Shown one piece after another: positions 9,095 to 18,400 of a stretch of 63,393 nt of DNA. The position numbers and the translations under genes were made by a program. Where the stretch lies: assembly GCA_016124895.1 (NCBI GenBank), contig WGMU01000109.1, forward strand, positions 1 through 63,393. The letters run 5' to 3'. The stretch is from a bacterium. GTDB taxonomy: Bacteria; Planctomycetota; Planctomycetia; Planctomycetales; Planctomycetaceae. The notes beneath the pieces are model-generated. The model was not told the DNA's origin, did not search any database, and saw nothing but the letters and a program-made list of their open reading frames with translations. Position 1 is the stretch's first letter. Every line of letters begins with the position of its first letter.

Positions 9095-9784
9095 TCACGG
9101 CGAGACGGTCATCTGGCGACCGTTGTCCGACGGGCGAATGGCCAGAATGTACGGTACGGCGAAGCGCGCCCAATCGTCGGCCGTCGGGTAATGATCTGCC
9201 GCTGCCCCGAAGCAACTCTGCAGCATGTCCGTATTGATGATGCCAGGGTTGAGCGGAACGGCGGCCATGCCGTGCGGAAGTTCATCCGCCAGAGCCATCG
9301 TCAGTCCTTCGATCGCGTATTTCGTCGCACAGTACGGAGCCACTTCCGGAGACGTCGACCGGCCCCAGCCCGAACTGAAGTTGACAATGATCCCTTCGGC
9401 CCGTTCGACCATCGCCGGTAGCAGATGCCGCAGCACGTTGGCCGTGCCCTTAATGTTGACGTCGATGACTGAGTCGAACTCAGTCGCATCGATCTCCCAC
9501 AGCGAAGCGTTGCGATTGACGATCGCCGCATTGTTGAGCAGCAGATCTGGCGGCCCGTACTCCTCGATCAGGCTCGCGCACCAGGCGGCCACCTGCCCGT
9601 CATCCGCAACGTCGACGCAGTCAAACCGGTGCGGCCTGCTGTGCGTCGCTGCAAGGCTTTTCACCGCGTCCAGAGACCGGCCACAGCCGACAACCGTGTG
9701 CCCTTCGGCGATAAAGCCATCGGTCATCGCGCGTCCGAGCCCGCGCGTCGCCCCGGTGATCACAATTGTTCGACTGTCAGACAT
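9095..9784 (-). CDS. Short-chain dehydrogenase/reductase
   Basis: A 229-residue classical SDR, an NAD(P)-dependent oxidoreductase of unknown substrate. The cofactor motif TGATRGLG is at residues 10-17, LLNNAA follows, and the catalytic Ser and YCATK pair are present (VNFSSGW then PYCATKYAIEG). The start at 9784 has GGAG at 8 bases; the open frame extends upstream but without a box. LNPGIINTDM replaces the usual PGxxxT segment. It is shorter at the C-terminus than FabG. It may be co-transcribed with the redoxin fusion gene 210 bases downstream, but the gap makes this uncertain. Confidence 0.9.
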   Translation of the reverse strand: MSDSRTIVITGATRGLGRAMTDGFIAEGHTVVGCGRSLDAVKSLAATHSRPHRFDCVDVADDGQVAAWCASLIEEYGPPDLLLNNAAIVNRNASLWEIDATEFDSVIDVNIKGTANVLRHLLPAMVERAEGIIVNFSSGWGRSTSPEVAPYCATKYAIEGLTMALADELPHGMAAVPLNPGIINTDMLQSCFGAAADHYPTADDWARFAVPYILAIRPSDNGRQMTVSP

Positions 9785-10140
9785 CCGGCGATCTCCAGCA
9801 GAGAATTCAGACCATGCCGCGGGAGGATAGGCAACCGAATGCAAGCCGTCACGCTTCGGCCAACGCAGCAGTTCCAACGGTCAACAGGCAAATGACAGCA
9901 GGTCGAAGAATCCCCTGGCGGTTTCCTGTCGGAAATCTCCCACTGTCGCTCGTCTGCAATGATTTCTGAGTTTGCACCGCAATCGGCAGCGACTCTCGAA
10001 GAGCCTGTCGCCTCGTTACGAAACACTTTGCCCAGCTCCCGTAACAAGCCTGTGCCGGCACGACCGGTCCGAATCAGCTACGCTCACAATCTGTTACGGA
10101 TGTCTTGCGGACGGATTTCAGATTCTGAGGAGTGACGCAG
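9785..10140. other. Divergent promoter region, no gene seen
   Basis: About 355 bases between two divergently read SDR genes. I see no convincing coding frame or hairpin. It presumably carries both promoters. Confidence 0.4.
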
Positions 10141-10899
10141 ATGGCTGAGCTGGAATTTTCAGGACGCACGGCGCTGGTGACGGGAGGTTCGCGCGGAATT
10201 GGACGCGCCTGTGTCGAGATGCTTGCACGCAACGGGGCCAGCGTAGCGGTCAATTTCCGGTCGAATTCGCAGGCGGCACAGCTTGCCGTCGAAGCAGTAA
10301 AATCACTGGGCCAGCGCGCGATTGCCGTGCAGGCAGACGTCAGCAATGAGGCTCAGGTTCGATCGATGGTCGAAACGGTCGAGCAGGAACTCGGACCGAT
10401 CGACCTGCTGATCAACAACGCGGGCGTCTTTCATTTCGCAACGCACGATCAGACAGATCTTGCCATCTGGAACGACACGATCGCCTGCAACCTGACCGGC
10501 GTCTTTCTGGTGACGTGGTCAGTGAAGCAGTCCATGATCGAACGCGGCTTTGGTCGCATCGTCAATCTGTCGTCGATCTCGGCGCTGCGTGCCCGCCCGA
10601 ATTCAATCGCGTACGCGGCCAGCAAGGCTGGCGTGACCGGCTTCACAAAGAGCGTCGCGGAAGCGTTTGCTGCTGACAACATCCGCGTCAACGCGATTGC
10701 TCCCGGACTGATTGATACGGAGATTCTGAACGGCGTCGACCAGGGCATGCTTGATCGCATCGTGGAAACAACGCCGCTGGGTCGGATCGGAACCCCGGAC
10801 GACATCGCTGACGTCGCGAGATTTCTCCTGTCGGACGAGTCGCGATTCATGACGGGTCAGACCGTTGTCGTCAGTGGCGGTCGGGTCATGCTGCCGTAG
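10141..10899 (+). CDS. Short-chain dehydrogenase/reductase, FabG-like
   Basis: A 252-residue SDR resembling 3-oxoacyl-ACP reductases, which reduce beta-ketoacyl groups with NADPH; SDRs of this type also act on sugars and alcohols. It has TGGSRGIG at the N-terminus, LINNAG, the catalytic Ser in VNLSSISAL, YAASKAG, and the C-terminal MTGQTVVVSGG typical of FabG. The ATG at 10141 has GAGGAG 8 bases upstream and is preferred to the in-frame GTG at 10132. There is no acyl carrier protein or other fatty-acid gene nearby, so a role in core lipid synthesis is not supported by context. Confidence 0.92.
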   Translation: MAELEFSGRTALVTGGSRGIGRACVEMLARNGASVAVNFRSNSQAAQLAVEAVKSLGQRAIAVQADVSNEAQVRSMVETVEQELGPIDLLINNAGVFHFATHDQTDLAIWNDTIACNLTGVFLVTWSVKQSMIERGFGRIVNLSSISALRARPNSIAYAASKAGVTGFTKSVAEAFAADNIRVNAIAPGLIDTEILNGVDQGMLDRIVETTPLGRIGTPDDIADVARFLLSDESRFMTGQTVVVSGGRVMLP

Positions 10900-10990
10900 C
10901 GGCTCATTGAGACGGGCGATCGATCGCCGACTGAGCCGGTGACGGTCGTGTCGGTCGCTTTCACGAAGTCAGGTGCTTTGGGCACTGCGC

Positions 10991-11032
10991 AAAAAAGAAA
11001 CGCCCCGGAGTCTCAGCGAGTCTCCAAGGGCG
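10991..11032 (-). terminator. Rho-independent terminator for the metalloprotease gene
   Basis: On the minus strand a stem formed by GCGCCC..GGAGACTC and GAG.CTCC..GGGGCG is followed by TTTCTTTTTT, 55 bases past the stop at 11087. The stem has small internal mismatches. Confidence 0.7.
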
Positions 11033-11086
11033 CTGGTTCACGAAGTGCCCAGTCCTCAGCAGGTTCTGCCGGGAACGCGGCTGCGA

Positions 11087-14000
11087 TTATGGCGTTGTCG
11101 AAAAGGTGCTGACGTCAGGCGTCGCCGGCACGAGTTGTGACTTCTCCTTCTCATCGCCGAACAGCAGGATGATCCCGCCGCTGCCACCGCCCCCAACGTC
11201 TTTGGCGTTGTAGATGAATTCGGCGTTCTGCCGCTTATCGATCTGCTCGATCAGCTTCTCAAGATGCGACAGCGTGTAGGCGTCAATCCTGTCACGGCCC
11301 TTGAGTACCTGCTCGATGCGCTTACGAATCCGGTTCAGCTCGAACGACGCCAGATTCGTGATCGGCTTATCGGCTTCCGTCCGGACGCTGCCCGGCACGC
11401 TGAGATCGATCAGGCGCTGCAGATGCTCTTCCTGCAGGTTACGTCGCAGGCTGGAGACCAGCGGAACACGATCGGTGTACTGCTTGTCGGGCGTCTTTTC
11501 GACTTCCTGCCAGATCGCGTCCGTCAGTGACCGCAGCACTTCCGGCAGCGTCAGAGCATCCTGGTCAGCAGGCACCCGCAGTTCATTGTCGTAGATGCGG
11601 CGCAGCGTCGTCGGGTTCATGATCATCGTCAGCGTTGATGCCTGGATGCCGATGATCTTGTCATGGACCGGCCAGGTCGCTTCGTCGTTGAAGGCCGCGA
11701 ATCCATCTCCGTCGAGCCATTTATCGACCGTCAGGTGAGCCAGCAGTTCGGGGTTCAGGCCGAAGGCGTCATCGAAGAATGTGTTTTCGATGACAAACTT
11801 CAACGCGTCCTTCTGCTGCTGTGCCGGAACGACGATCACGGGTTCTGGAGCGTCTTTGTCCCCCTTCAGCGACCGACTGGTAAACGCTCCACCCAGCCAG
11901 TTGGCCATCATACTGACCGCTCGCGACTGCAGGCTAAGCGTCAGCGTGTAGCCCCAGCGGGCTCGAGCCCAGCTCTCACCATCTTTGACGAAATCGCCAA
12001 CCAGTCGCTGACGCTCATGCTGAATCAGTTCCATCTGATTATTGGCGTAGTCGAGCGGCTCTTTCGTGAAGTCATAACGGCGCGACCTCGGATCCGGTCC
12101 GCCGGTCTCCTCATCAGTGCCGTAAATCAGCTCCGGCTCGTTCACTCGGGCGAGGATCGACTTCAGGTCACTCGACAGCGTGTAACCGTATTCGATCGCC
12201 CATTCGTCATACGGACCGATGCCGATCATCGACCAGTCGCCCTGCTTCTTCGTTTTATCAGCTCGCAGATTGATCGGCAGGTAATCCATGACAGAACCAG
12301 CCAACGGTTTCCTGCCGATGACCTCGTCGCTGTTCATCTCTTCGAACGAATAGATACTCGACGCCTTGAAATTGTGACGCAGGCCGAGCGTGTGGCCGAC
12401 TTCGTGAGCGACCAGTTCGGCGATGAGCGGTCCGATAAACGACTCGGGCATCTCGTCGAGCTTCTGCTCGTCGCTTTTCGGTTTGGCCTTTTCGTCGTCC
12501 TTCTTCTCCTCCTCTTTCTTTTCGTCGTCCTTTTTCTCGTCAGCGTCTTTCTTCTCCTCGTCGTTCTTCTTTTCAACGTCCTTTTTGTCGTCGTCTTCGT
12601 CGTCCTTCTTCTTTTTCTTCTTGTCCTTGTCAGCGTCCAGCAGTGCGAAGTGAATTGCAGCCAGTGCGATGTCGAGTGTCTTGCCCTGAGTCGCCAGGCA
12701 CAGACCGTTGACCTGGCTGGTGCGACCGATCAGGCCGTCATACTCATCGTCGCCCAGAAGCTGCGAATCGACTTTGGCAATCGGATGGCCGGACAGCGGC
12801 AGCATCGACTGGCGCTGAATCTCGCGGGCGATTTCCGGACGACGGGCCGCACTCGCGAGTCGAAGACGAGGATCCCAGCGAGGATTCTCGGCCAGCCAGG
12901 CGAGCGTCTCGGGGCCGAAGCCTTCCATGGCGACGGCTGGAAGAATCTCGTCAAACTGCTGGAAGTAATGTCGAATCCAGCCGTCCGTCAGAATGATGTC
13001 CGCGTCGAGGATCTCACCGGTCATCGGGTTCACGCGGCTGGGACCGATGGCTGTGCCGATGTCGTTATTCAGCCAGCGGATGAAGTTGTACCGGACGTCT
13101 TCCGGATCGAGGCCCATGTTGCGGCCGGTCTGGGCGTCCTGATAATCGACTTCGATCGCGTTCAGAAAACCAACTTTCTCGTACGCTTTGTTCCAGTATT
13201 CGATCCCCTGCGTCACCCAGCGGCGATAACGCACCGGCACGGTGTGTTCGAGAATGAAGGTGATCGGCTTGACCGGCGGGCTGAGCTTCAGCGACGGATC
13301 GCGTTTCTCCAGGTGCCAGCGGTTGATGTAGCGTACGCGGGTTTCCGTGTCTTTGTACTTGCCAAGATCGACGTAACTCGTCGTGAAGTAACCAACGCGG
13401 GCATCGGCTTCACGCGGGCGGAACTTCGGATTCGGATTCAGAACGCTGAACGAGTAATGCAGGGTCTGCACAATACCGCCGCGTGACGTCGGGCCTTCGA
13501 TGGCAACTTCGATGTTTTCAGGGAACGCCTTCGCGGTCGAAATCGAAATCAGGTACGGGCTTGAGAATCGCGTTCCGAAAAACGTCGACGAGTTGTTGAC
13601 GAGAATCGAGGTCAGATCGATGACCGGGCCGCCTGTCGGACCTTTGGTCAGAATCTGCGTGTCAAGAACCAGGCGGTCGGTAAACAGCCGTTTGACGGAC
13701 GCCCTGGATTCCGGGTCGCCATTCGAGCGGACTTCGACGTTCGGCTGCATCATCGCCAGCCGTTTGCCGAACTGCCGCCAGTAGAAGTAGAGGTCGCCTT
13801 CCTGCAGTCCGGCAAACCGGTCGCCGCCAGCCGTCGTCAGGGCGAGAAAGTACTTCTGCGACGCGAAGCTGGCCGGCAGTTCCGCCAGCAGCTTCGGCTC
13901 AGTTTTGTGCTGATAAAGCGTGTACATCGAACGCGCTCCGTCCGATGTCGACACGACTTTGTTGTAGTCAGCCAGAACCTGAGTGTGCGGTGGAAACTCC

Positions 14001-14116
14001 GCACGCGGAGCCGAAGTCGGCGGCGTCGACTGAGCCTGCACGGTGGACACGGGCAGACCGGCCATCATGAGCAGCACTGCGAGGCCGTTGAAGCTGAGGA
14101 ACCACGTTCGCTTCAT
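11087..14116 (-). CDS. Exported zinc metalloprotease of the DUF5117/DUF5118 type with a charged Lys/Glu/Asp insert
   Basis: A 1009-residue protein with a signal peptide (residues 1-28, ending AQA) and an AGGGA box 8 bases before the ATG. The zinc site HEVGHTLGLRH (near residue 567) is the metzincin HExxHxxGxxH form. Flanking segments (YRRWVTQGIEYWNKAYEKVG, GPYDEWAIEYGY) match large bacterial zinc-dependent metalloproteases carrying DUF5117 and DUF4953 regions. Residues about 492-550, just before the zinc site, are an insert made almost only of K, E and D, coded by a nearly pure purine stretch. It probably degrades protein outside the cytoplasm; the substrate is unknown. Confidence 0.88.
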   Translation of the reverse strand: MKRTWFLSFNGLAVLLMMAGLPVSTVQAQSTPPTSAPRAEFPPHTQVLADYNKVVSTSDGARSMYTLYQHKTEPKLLAELPASFASQKYFLALTTAGGDRFAGLQEGDLYFYWRQFGKRLAMMQPNVEVRSNGDPESRASVKRLFTDRLVLDTQILTKGPTGGPVIDLTSILVNNSSTFFGTRFSSPYLISISTAKAFPENIEVAIEGPTSRGGIVQTLHYSFSVLNPNPKFRPREADARVGYFTTSYVDLGKYKDTETRVRYINRWHLEKRDPSLKLSPPVKPITFILEHTVPVRYRRWVTQGIEYWNKAYEKVGFLNAIEVDYQDAQTGRNMGLDPEDVRYNFIRWLNNDIGTAIGPSRVNPMTGEILDADIILTDGWIRHYFQQFDEILPAVAMEGFGPETLAWLAENPRWDPRLRLASAARRPEIAREIQRQSMLPLSGHPIAKVDSQLLGDDEYDGLIGRTSQVNGLCLATQGKTLDIALAAIHFALLDADKDKKKKKKDDEDDDKKDVEKKNDEEKKDADEKKDDEKKEEEKKDDEKAKPKSDEQKLDEMPESFIGPLIAELVAHEVGHTLGLRHNFKASSIYSFEEMNSDEVIGRKPLAGSVMDYLPINLRADKTKKQGDWSMIGIGPYDEWAIEYGYTLSSDLKSILARVNEPELIYGTDEETGGPDPRSRRYDFTKEPLDYANNQMELIQHERQRLVGDFVKDGESWARARWGYTLTLSLQSRAVSMMANWLGGAFTSRSLKGDKDAPEPVIVVPAQQQKDALKFVIENTFFDDAFGLNPELLAHLTVDKWLDGDGFAAFNDEATWPVHDKIIGIQASTLTMIMNPTTLRRIYDNELRVPADQDALTLPEVLRSLTDAIWQEVEKTPDKQYTDRVPLVSSLRRNLQEEHLQRLIDLSVPGSVRTEADKPITNLASFELNRIRKRIEQVLKGRDRIDAYTLSHLEKLIEQIDKRQNAEFIYNAKDVGGGGSGGIILLFGDEKEKSQLVPATPDVSTFSTTP

Positions 14117-14571
14117 GTGTCATTCCCTGATTCAAAAGAAAAGTTCGGATGCCAGACTTCCGCGGAGCGCCCCATCGACTCGACAGTAAGGTGTCGACGG
14201 GAACAGTCAGTACCGGGTTCCGGCAGAATCCGGCCGCAAAGCTTTCGCATTTCGGGCAAATTACCCGAACGCCCGATTCTACTCGCGCAAAGAAAGCAAT
14301 GACGAGTCTGCGGGCGTCAGAATCCCGAACCGCTCAAGAGCTGAACCGGACTCAGGCTGATGGGGATTCGGCACGGGAAGCAGCGGTCTGTTGCCGTGCG
14401 GCAACGTGAGGCGGTTCGAGACACTTCGAGGTGCATTCCGGAACAGAGACGTGACAGAATCTGCCGGATGAGCAAGCCGTTCGTGAATGTGCCTTCGCTA
14501 CGAAATGCCACAAAGGGGCAGTCTCTCACGAACTGATCAACAGCGTGATCAGCAGGATTCAGCGGAATGAT

Positions 14572-14682
14572 CAGGTCTGACAAGTAGCGAGGTCTGACAA
14601 GTAGCGAGGTCGGAGAGGAGCGAGGTCGGAGAGGAGCGAGGTCGGAGAGGAGCGAGGTCGGAGAGGAGCGAGGGCCGACGAG
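14572..14682. repeat. Tandem repeat, 17/16-bp units
   Basis: Two copies of a 17-base unit (aggtctgacaagtagc plus one base) at 14572-14605 are followed by four exact copies of gaggtcggagaggagc at 14606-14669 and a decayed part copy to 14682. The two unit types share the gaggtc start and an agc end. It is in the 630-base gap upstream of the metalloprotease gene, and no gene is convincing in this gap. Confidence 0.9.
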
Positions 14683-14745
14683 TCTGATTCACTGGAAACG
14701 TCGCACGGAATTCATTCCGTTCCAGACGCGTCACCTCTCAATGCG

Positions 14746-15228
14746 CTACGGGTTGCGGAAGTCGTCGAGCGGGTCGCTGTTTGTGTCGGGATTGTACTGG
14801 CCTTCGCCTGCCTGGAAGCGGCGATTGTGGAACCAGCCCAGTCGGACTTTCGCCCACCACGGTGAGTAGTCCCAGCCCCAGGTACCCTCGCGGTTATAGA
14901 TGCGAGTGTCGCCGCCTTTGGCCGCACCGCCGCCGACGTAATACCCACCGTACTTACTCTCGTCCTGGCAGACGGCCCACGGAGCGACGAGATGCGGGCA
15001 GCCGGTTCGTGCGAGATGCTCGTCCGTGGTCTTCTCCGTCTCTTCGTATTTCCATTCGTGAATGCCCAGAAAGCTGGTCTGAGGATCGAGGTCGACTCGC
15101 TGCTTGAGCTTTGTGAAGAACTGCTTCAGCTTCGATGGCTGCGGTTCCTCGTCCTGAGCTGATGCAGTCAAAGCAACGCTGAGCAGTAGCAAACTCAGCA
15201 GCAGAGCGAGGCATTTCCGGACGAGCAT
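14746..15228 (-). CDS. Small exported protein of unknown function
   Basis: A 160-residue protein with a clear signal peptide (Leu-rich core ending SALTASA-like, cut before QDEEPQPSK). The mature part is rich in Gly, Tyr and Trp (KYGGYYVGGGAAKGG, WGWDYSPWWAKVRLGWFHN) with two Cys residues. I do not recognise a named family; similar small exported proteins occur in planctomycetes. The ATG at 15228 is preferred to the in-frame GTG at 15237, with AGGGTGG just upstream. It reads in the same direction as the giant protein gene, but a strong terminator separates them, so it is probably transcribed alone. Confidence 0.75.
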   Translation of the reverse strand: MLVRKCLALLLSLLLLSVALTASAQDEEPQPSKLKQFFTKLKQRVDLDPQTSFLGIHEWKYEETEKTTDEHLARTGCPHLVAPWAVCQDESKYGGYYVGGGAAKGGDTRIYNREGTWGWDYSPWWAKVRLGWFHNRRFQAGEGQYNPDTNSDPLDDFRNP

Positions 15229-15283
15229 GGCGACCACCCTGTCTGGCTCGACGCGTAACGGCGACGGCAGACAGCCATCGCGG

Positions 15284-15315
15284 AACGAAAAACCCCAGGT
15301 CGTGACGGCCTGGGG
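15284..15315 (-). terminator. Rho-independent terminator of the giant GlcG/metalloprotease gene
   Basis: Perfect 7-bp arms CCCCAGG (15293-15299) and CCTGGGG (15309-15315) are followed on the minus strand by TTTTTCG. It lies between the stop at 15442 and the next minus-strand gene. Confidence 0.85.
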
Positions 15316-15441
15316 AATTTCTCGTTGATCAGATTGTCTGACGAGCGGCGAACCACTTGCCTGAGGTGCCTGCCGGATAACGAGTTCTGCTTTGTTCGTC
15401 CGTTTGTTTCGCTGCTGACAGCGGGCTGCTTGAGCCTCGGA

Positions 15442-18400
15442 TCAACCCAGTGGGTTTCGCAGAAACTTCTGATAGGGCAGGCGAATTCCGTCTACACGGA
15501 CTTCATCGGCTGTGAGCACGGAGCTAGGCGGCAGAAAACTGCCGGCGCCGACAAAGGTTACCACGTCATCCTGATCGACACCGTCGCCCGAGACGCCAAA
15601 GCCGCCGATCAGGTCCTCATTAGTCCCGTAAATCGGCGTACTTCCGGGAAAGAAAACGACGCCGCTTTGATTCTCGAAGTTATTCGGGTCGCGGAAGTTG
15701 CTGCCCGGATTGAACGAGTTGAAGCCGAGTACCGTATCGAAGTCGGTGTACGGAATTGGAGCCGTGGACTCGACGATCTTTGCTGCCGGATCGGCGAATG
15801 AGAGGCTTGGGTCGGCGTCAACGATGTCGTGCAGAATCGAGAAGTTGCCAGGCACCGTGCCGTCCTGCCCTGACGGAAAACGAGGTTCGGACATGAAGCG
15901 GAACGTGCGATTTGTCGCGGCGGTTTCGATGGGGACGACGTTTCCATCCTGCCCGACCAACTGGTCGATCGGTTGCAGGTCCGTGGACGCGTAATAGGCG
16001 GTGTTGCGTGCTTTCGAGACAGCAACCTCAATCGAGAAGACCGTCGCGTCACGCATTCGGTAGAGGCCGAGCACTTCGCCGCTGGCATCCGTTACTGCCA
16101 TGACCATCCGCGTGCGGCTGCCCAGTGGAAGTCGAATCGCGGCGCGAACCTGACCGGCTTCGGCGATCGCCTGCGTGATAATCTGTTCGACTTCGGCAGC
16201 GGTGATGTCCGGGCCAGGCACGCCGTCGAAATCACCGCCGTCATGCGGAGTCACCAGCCAGCCGTGCGGAACGGACTGCCCGTCAATCGTGATATCGCCG
16301 CCCCCGGTCACAATCTGATTGGCGCCGTTGAGGTTGCCGGGGTTCAGCAGGTCAGCGGGATTGAGCCCCTGATCGGCGACGATCTGCGGTGCGCTCAGCA
16401 GCAGTTGCTGAACGCCGAGGATCCCAGCCGTTGGACCAATCACCTGAAGTTGAATACCAACGAGGTCAAGCCGACCGAACGGAATATCAATGTCCGGTAC
16501 GGGATGATTGCCCGGCTTGGCCCCCGCGATCTGAGCGTTCGCCCCATTGCTGCCGCCCGCCGCGACGACGGCGATGAATTCGGATTCAAGAGTTTTCGGA
16601 GCATTCGTCCGCTGCAGTTCCGTCTGTCCCGGCTGGTAGCCCTGCTCGAACAGAGCTGTGCCGTCATCGCCGGGGAAGAAGACGCCAATGCCACCGATGA
16701 TCGTGTCGCCGTTGCCATCCCCGTTCGTGTCTCGATACAGCGGAACTCCGCCGGGCAGCGTTGCGATGCCGCGCGCCTGAGCCGTCGGATCAATGCCCGA
16801 CACATAGCCGTACGACTCCGGAGCGCTGATCCGCAGACTGTCGGCGACGCCGTTCATGTCGGCGTCCGGATTGTCGTTGATGCCGTCGCCATCGGTGTCG
16901 AGAGGCACGTAAGTCGGATCGATATTGAACCGGTTCGCCAGAGTAATGTCGTCAGCGGTCCCTTTAATATGGTCCGGTCCCGGATTCAGCAGGCTGTCGC
17001 GATTGGTCGTTTCGATATCGAACAGGTCGACCGGCGGCGTGTACATGATCTCGGGCGGAAAGTGCCCGCCGACACCGATTGGAGCCACCAGTCCCGGACC
17101 GCGGACCAGCGGATCGGTCGAATTCGGATTGGAGTTCACTTCGCGATAGGTGATCGTGCTCTGACTGATAAACCGGACGAGTCGCGACGTGATCGGAGCG
17201 AAGGTTCCATTGACCGGATCTCCGTTGGCAAAGAATGCCGCAGTCCGCGCCTTCGCGACGGCTCCATCAATTGCAAATACGAGCGTGTTCTCTTCCGCAG
17301 AGCCGGCATCAATCATTCCGTTTCCGTTGCCGGCTGTCGTCGCGTTGGCCGGATTGTCGAAGTTCGAGATAACTCCGTCTTCGACGCGGACGCCGAGAAT
17401 GTTTCCGCCTCGGTCAACGATCGCGATGATGGCGTCATTGCTCGGCGAAACTGTCGTTGCGTAATCGAGGATCTGCGCAACTTCAGCAGCACTCAGTTGC
17501 GGATAACCGGTAATCATGGTGTGCAGCCCGTGAACTGCCGCTACATCGGGCGACTCGCTGGACAGAACCGGGATGTCGTAATTCGCCGCCGCGATTGCAT
17601 AAGAGTCGGGACCGCGCTCGGCGTCGTAAACGCCGTTCATAATGTCGCCGCGAACCGGAACCCCCGCGTCGGTGATCCCCAGTACGTGGCCCATTTCGTG
17701 GCCGACGATCGTTCCGAAGTCAAACGTACCGTCCGGATTTCCATTCCCGGTTGCCGTGTCGAATGTCTCGGTATGGTCAACGAGGATGACCCGCTGAAGC
17801 TGGCTGCTGCCGTCGGGCGAGTTCAGTTCGACGCTACCACCGAGACCGAGCACCTCGCCGGGTGAGCTTTCAAATCCCGCGGCTTCGAGTGCGCCTTTGT
17901 AGATAATCACGACGTCGGAATCGGCGGCCTGAGTGTCGCGTTCAAACTGCAGTTGATCGCCGGTCGCGGCCTGCCAGTTGAGGAAGGCTTCCTCTGCTGC
18001 CGCGCGCTCGGCGGGTGTGATCTCGTTCTGGTAACCAGCGAAGTTACGGAAGTCGTACCGCACAACAACGGGCTCGGCGGTCGACTGCGCGTTCGGGCCA
18101 GCGACCGACTGCGTGGGAAGGGCCTGACTACTCGCCGTCGATTGACTCAGCAGCGTGGCGACGCTTCCGCTGCTCGAAACCGAAGAGACGACAGCGGCGC
18201 TCGCTGCCGATGCACTCGCCGACGTCCCGCTGCCGTTGAGCGAGCCGACCGCGGCTCCCGGCCCTGAACCGGCAGCACCCCCTGACGAACCCGCGACTGA
18301 TGACGCAATCGCTGCAGCGAGATTTGCGATGGCCTGCGCCGTCGGACCGGCTCCTGGTGCGAATGTCAGATCGGCGGCCTGGCTGAGCCCGCGGCCGGAA

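Noticed and set aside
8495-9421. 308-residue plus-strand frame spanning the redoxin 5' end and the SDR 3' end
   Set aside because: It is Arg-rich, crosses two real genes and has no motif.
11663-13486. 607-residue plus-strand frame opposite the metalloprotease gene
   Set aside because: It is the antisense of a well-supported gene, and its Leu/Val/Phe run is the complement of the K/E/D insert.
15973-17865. 630-residue plus-strand frame opposite the GlcG/metalloprotease gene
   Set aside because: Antisense frame created by codon bias; no start signal and no family motif.
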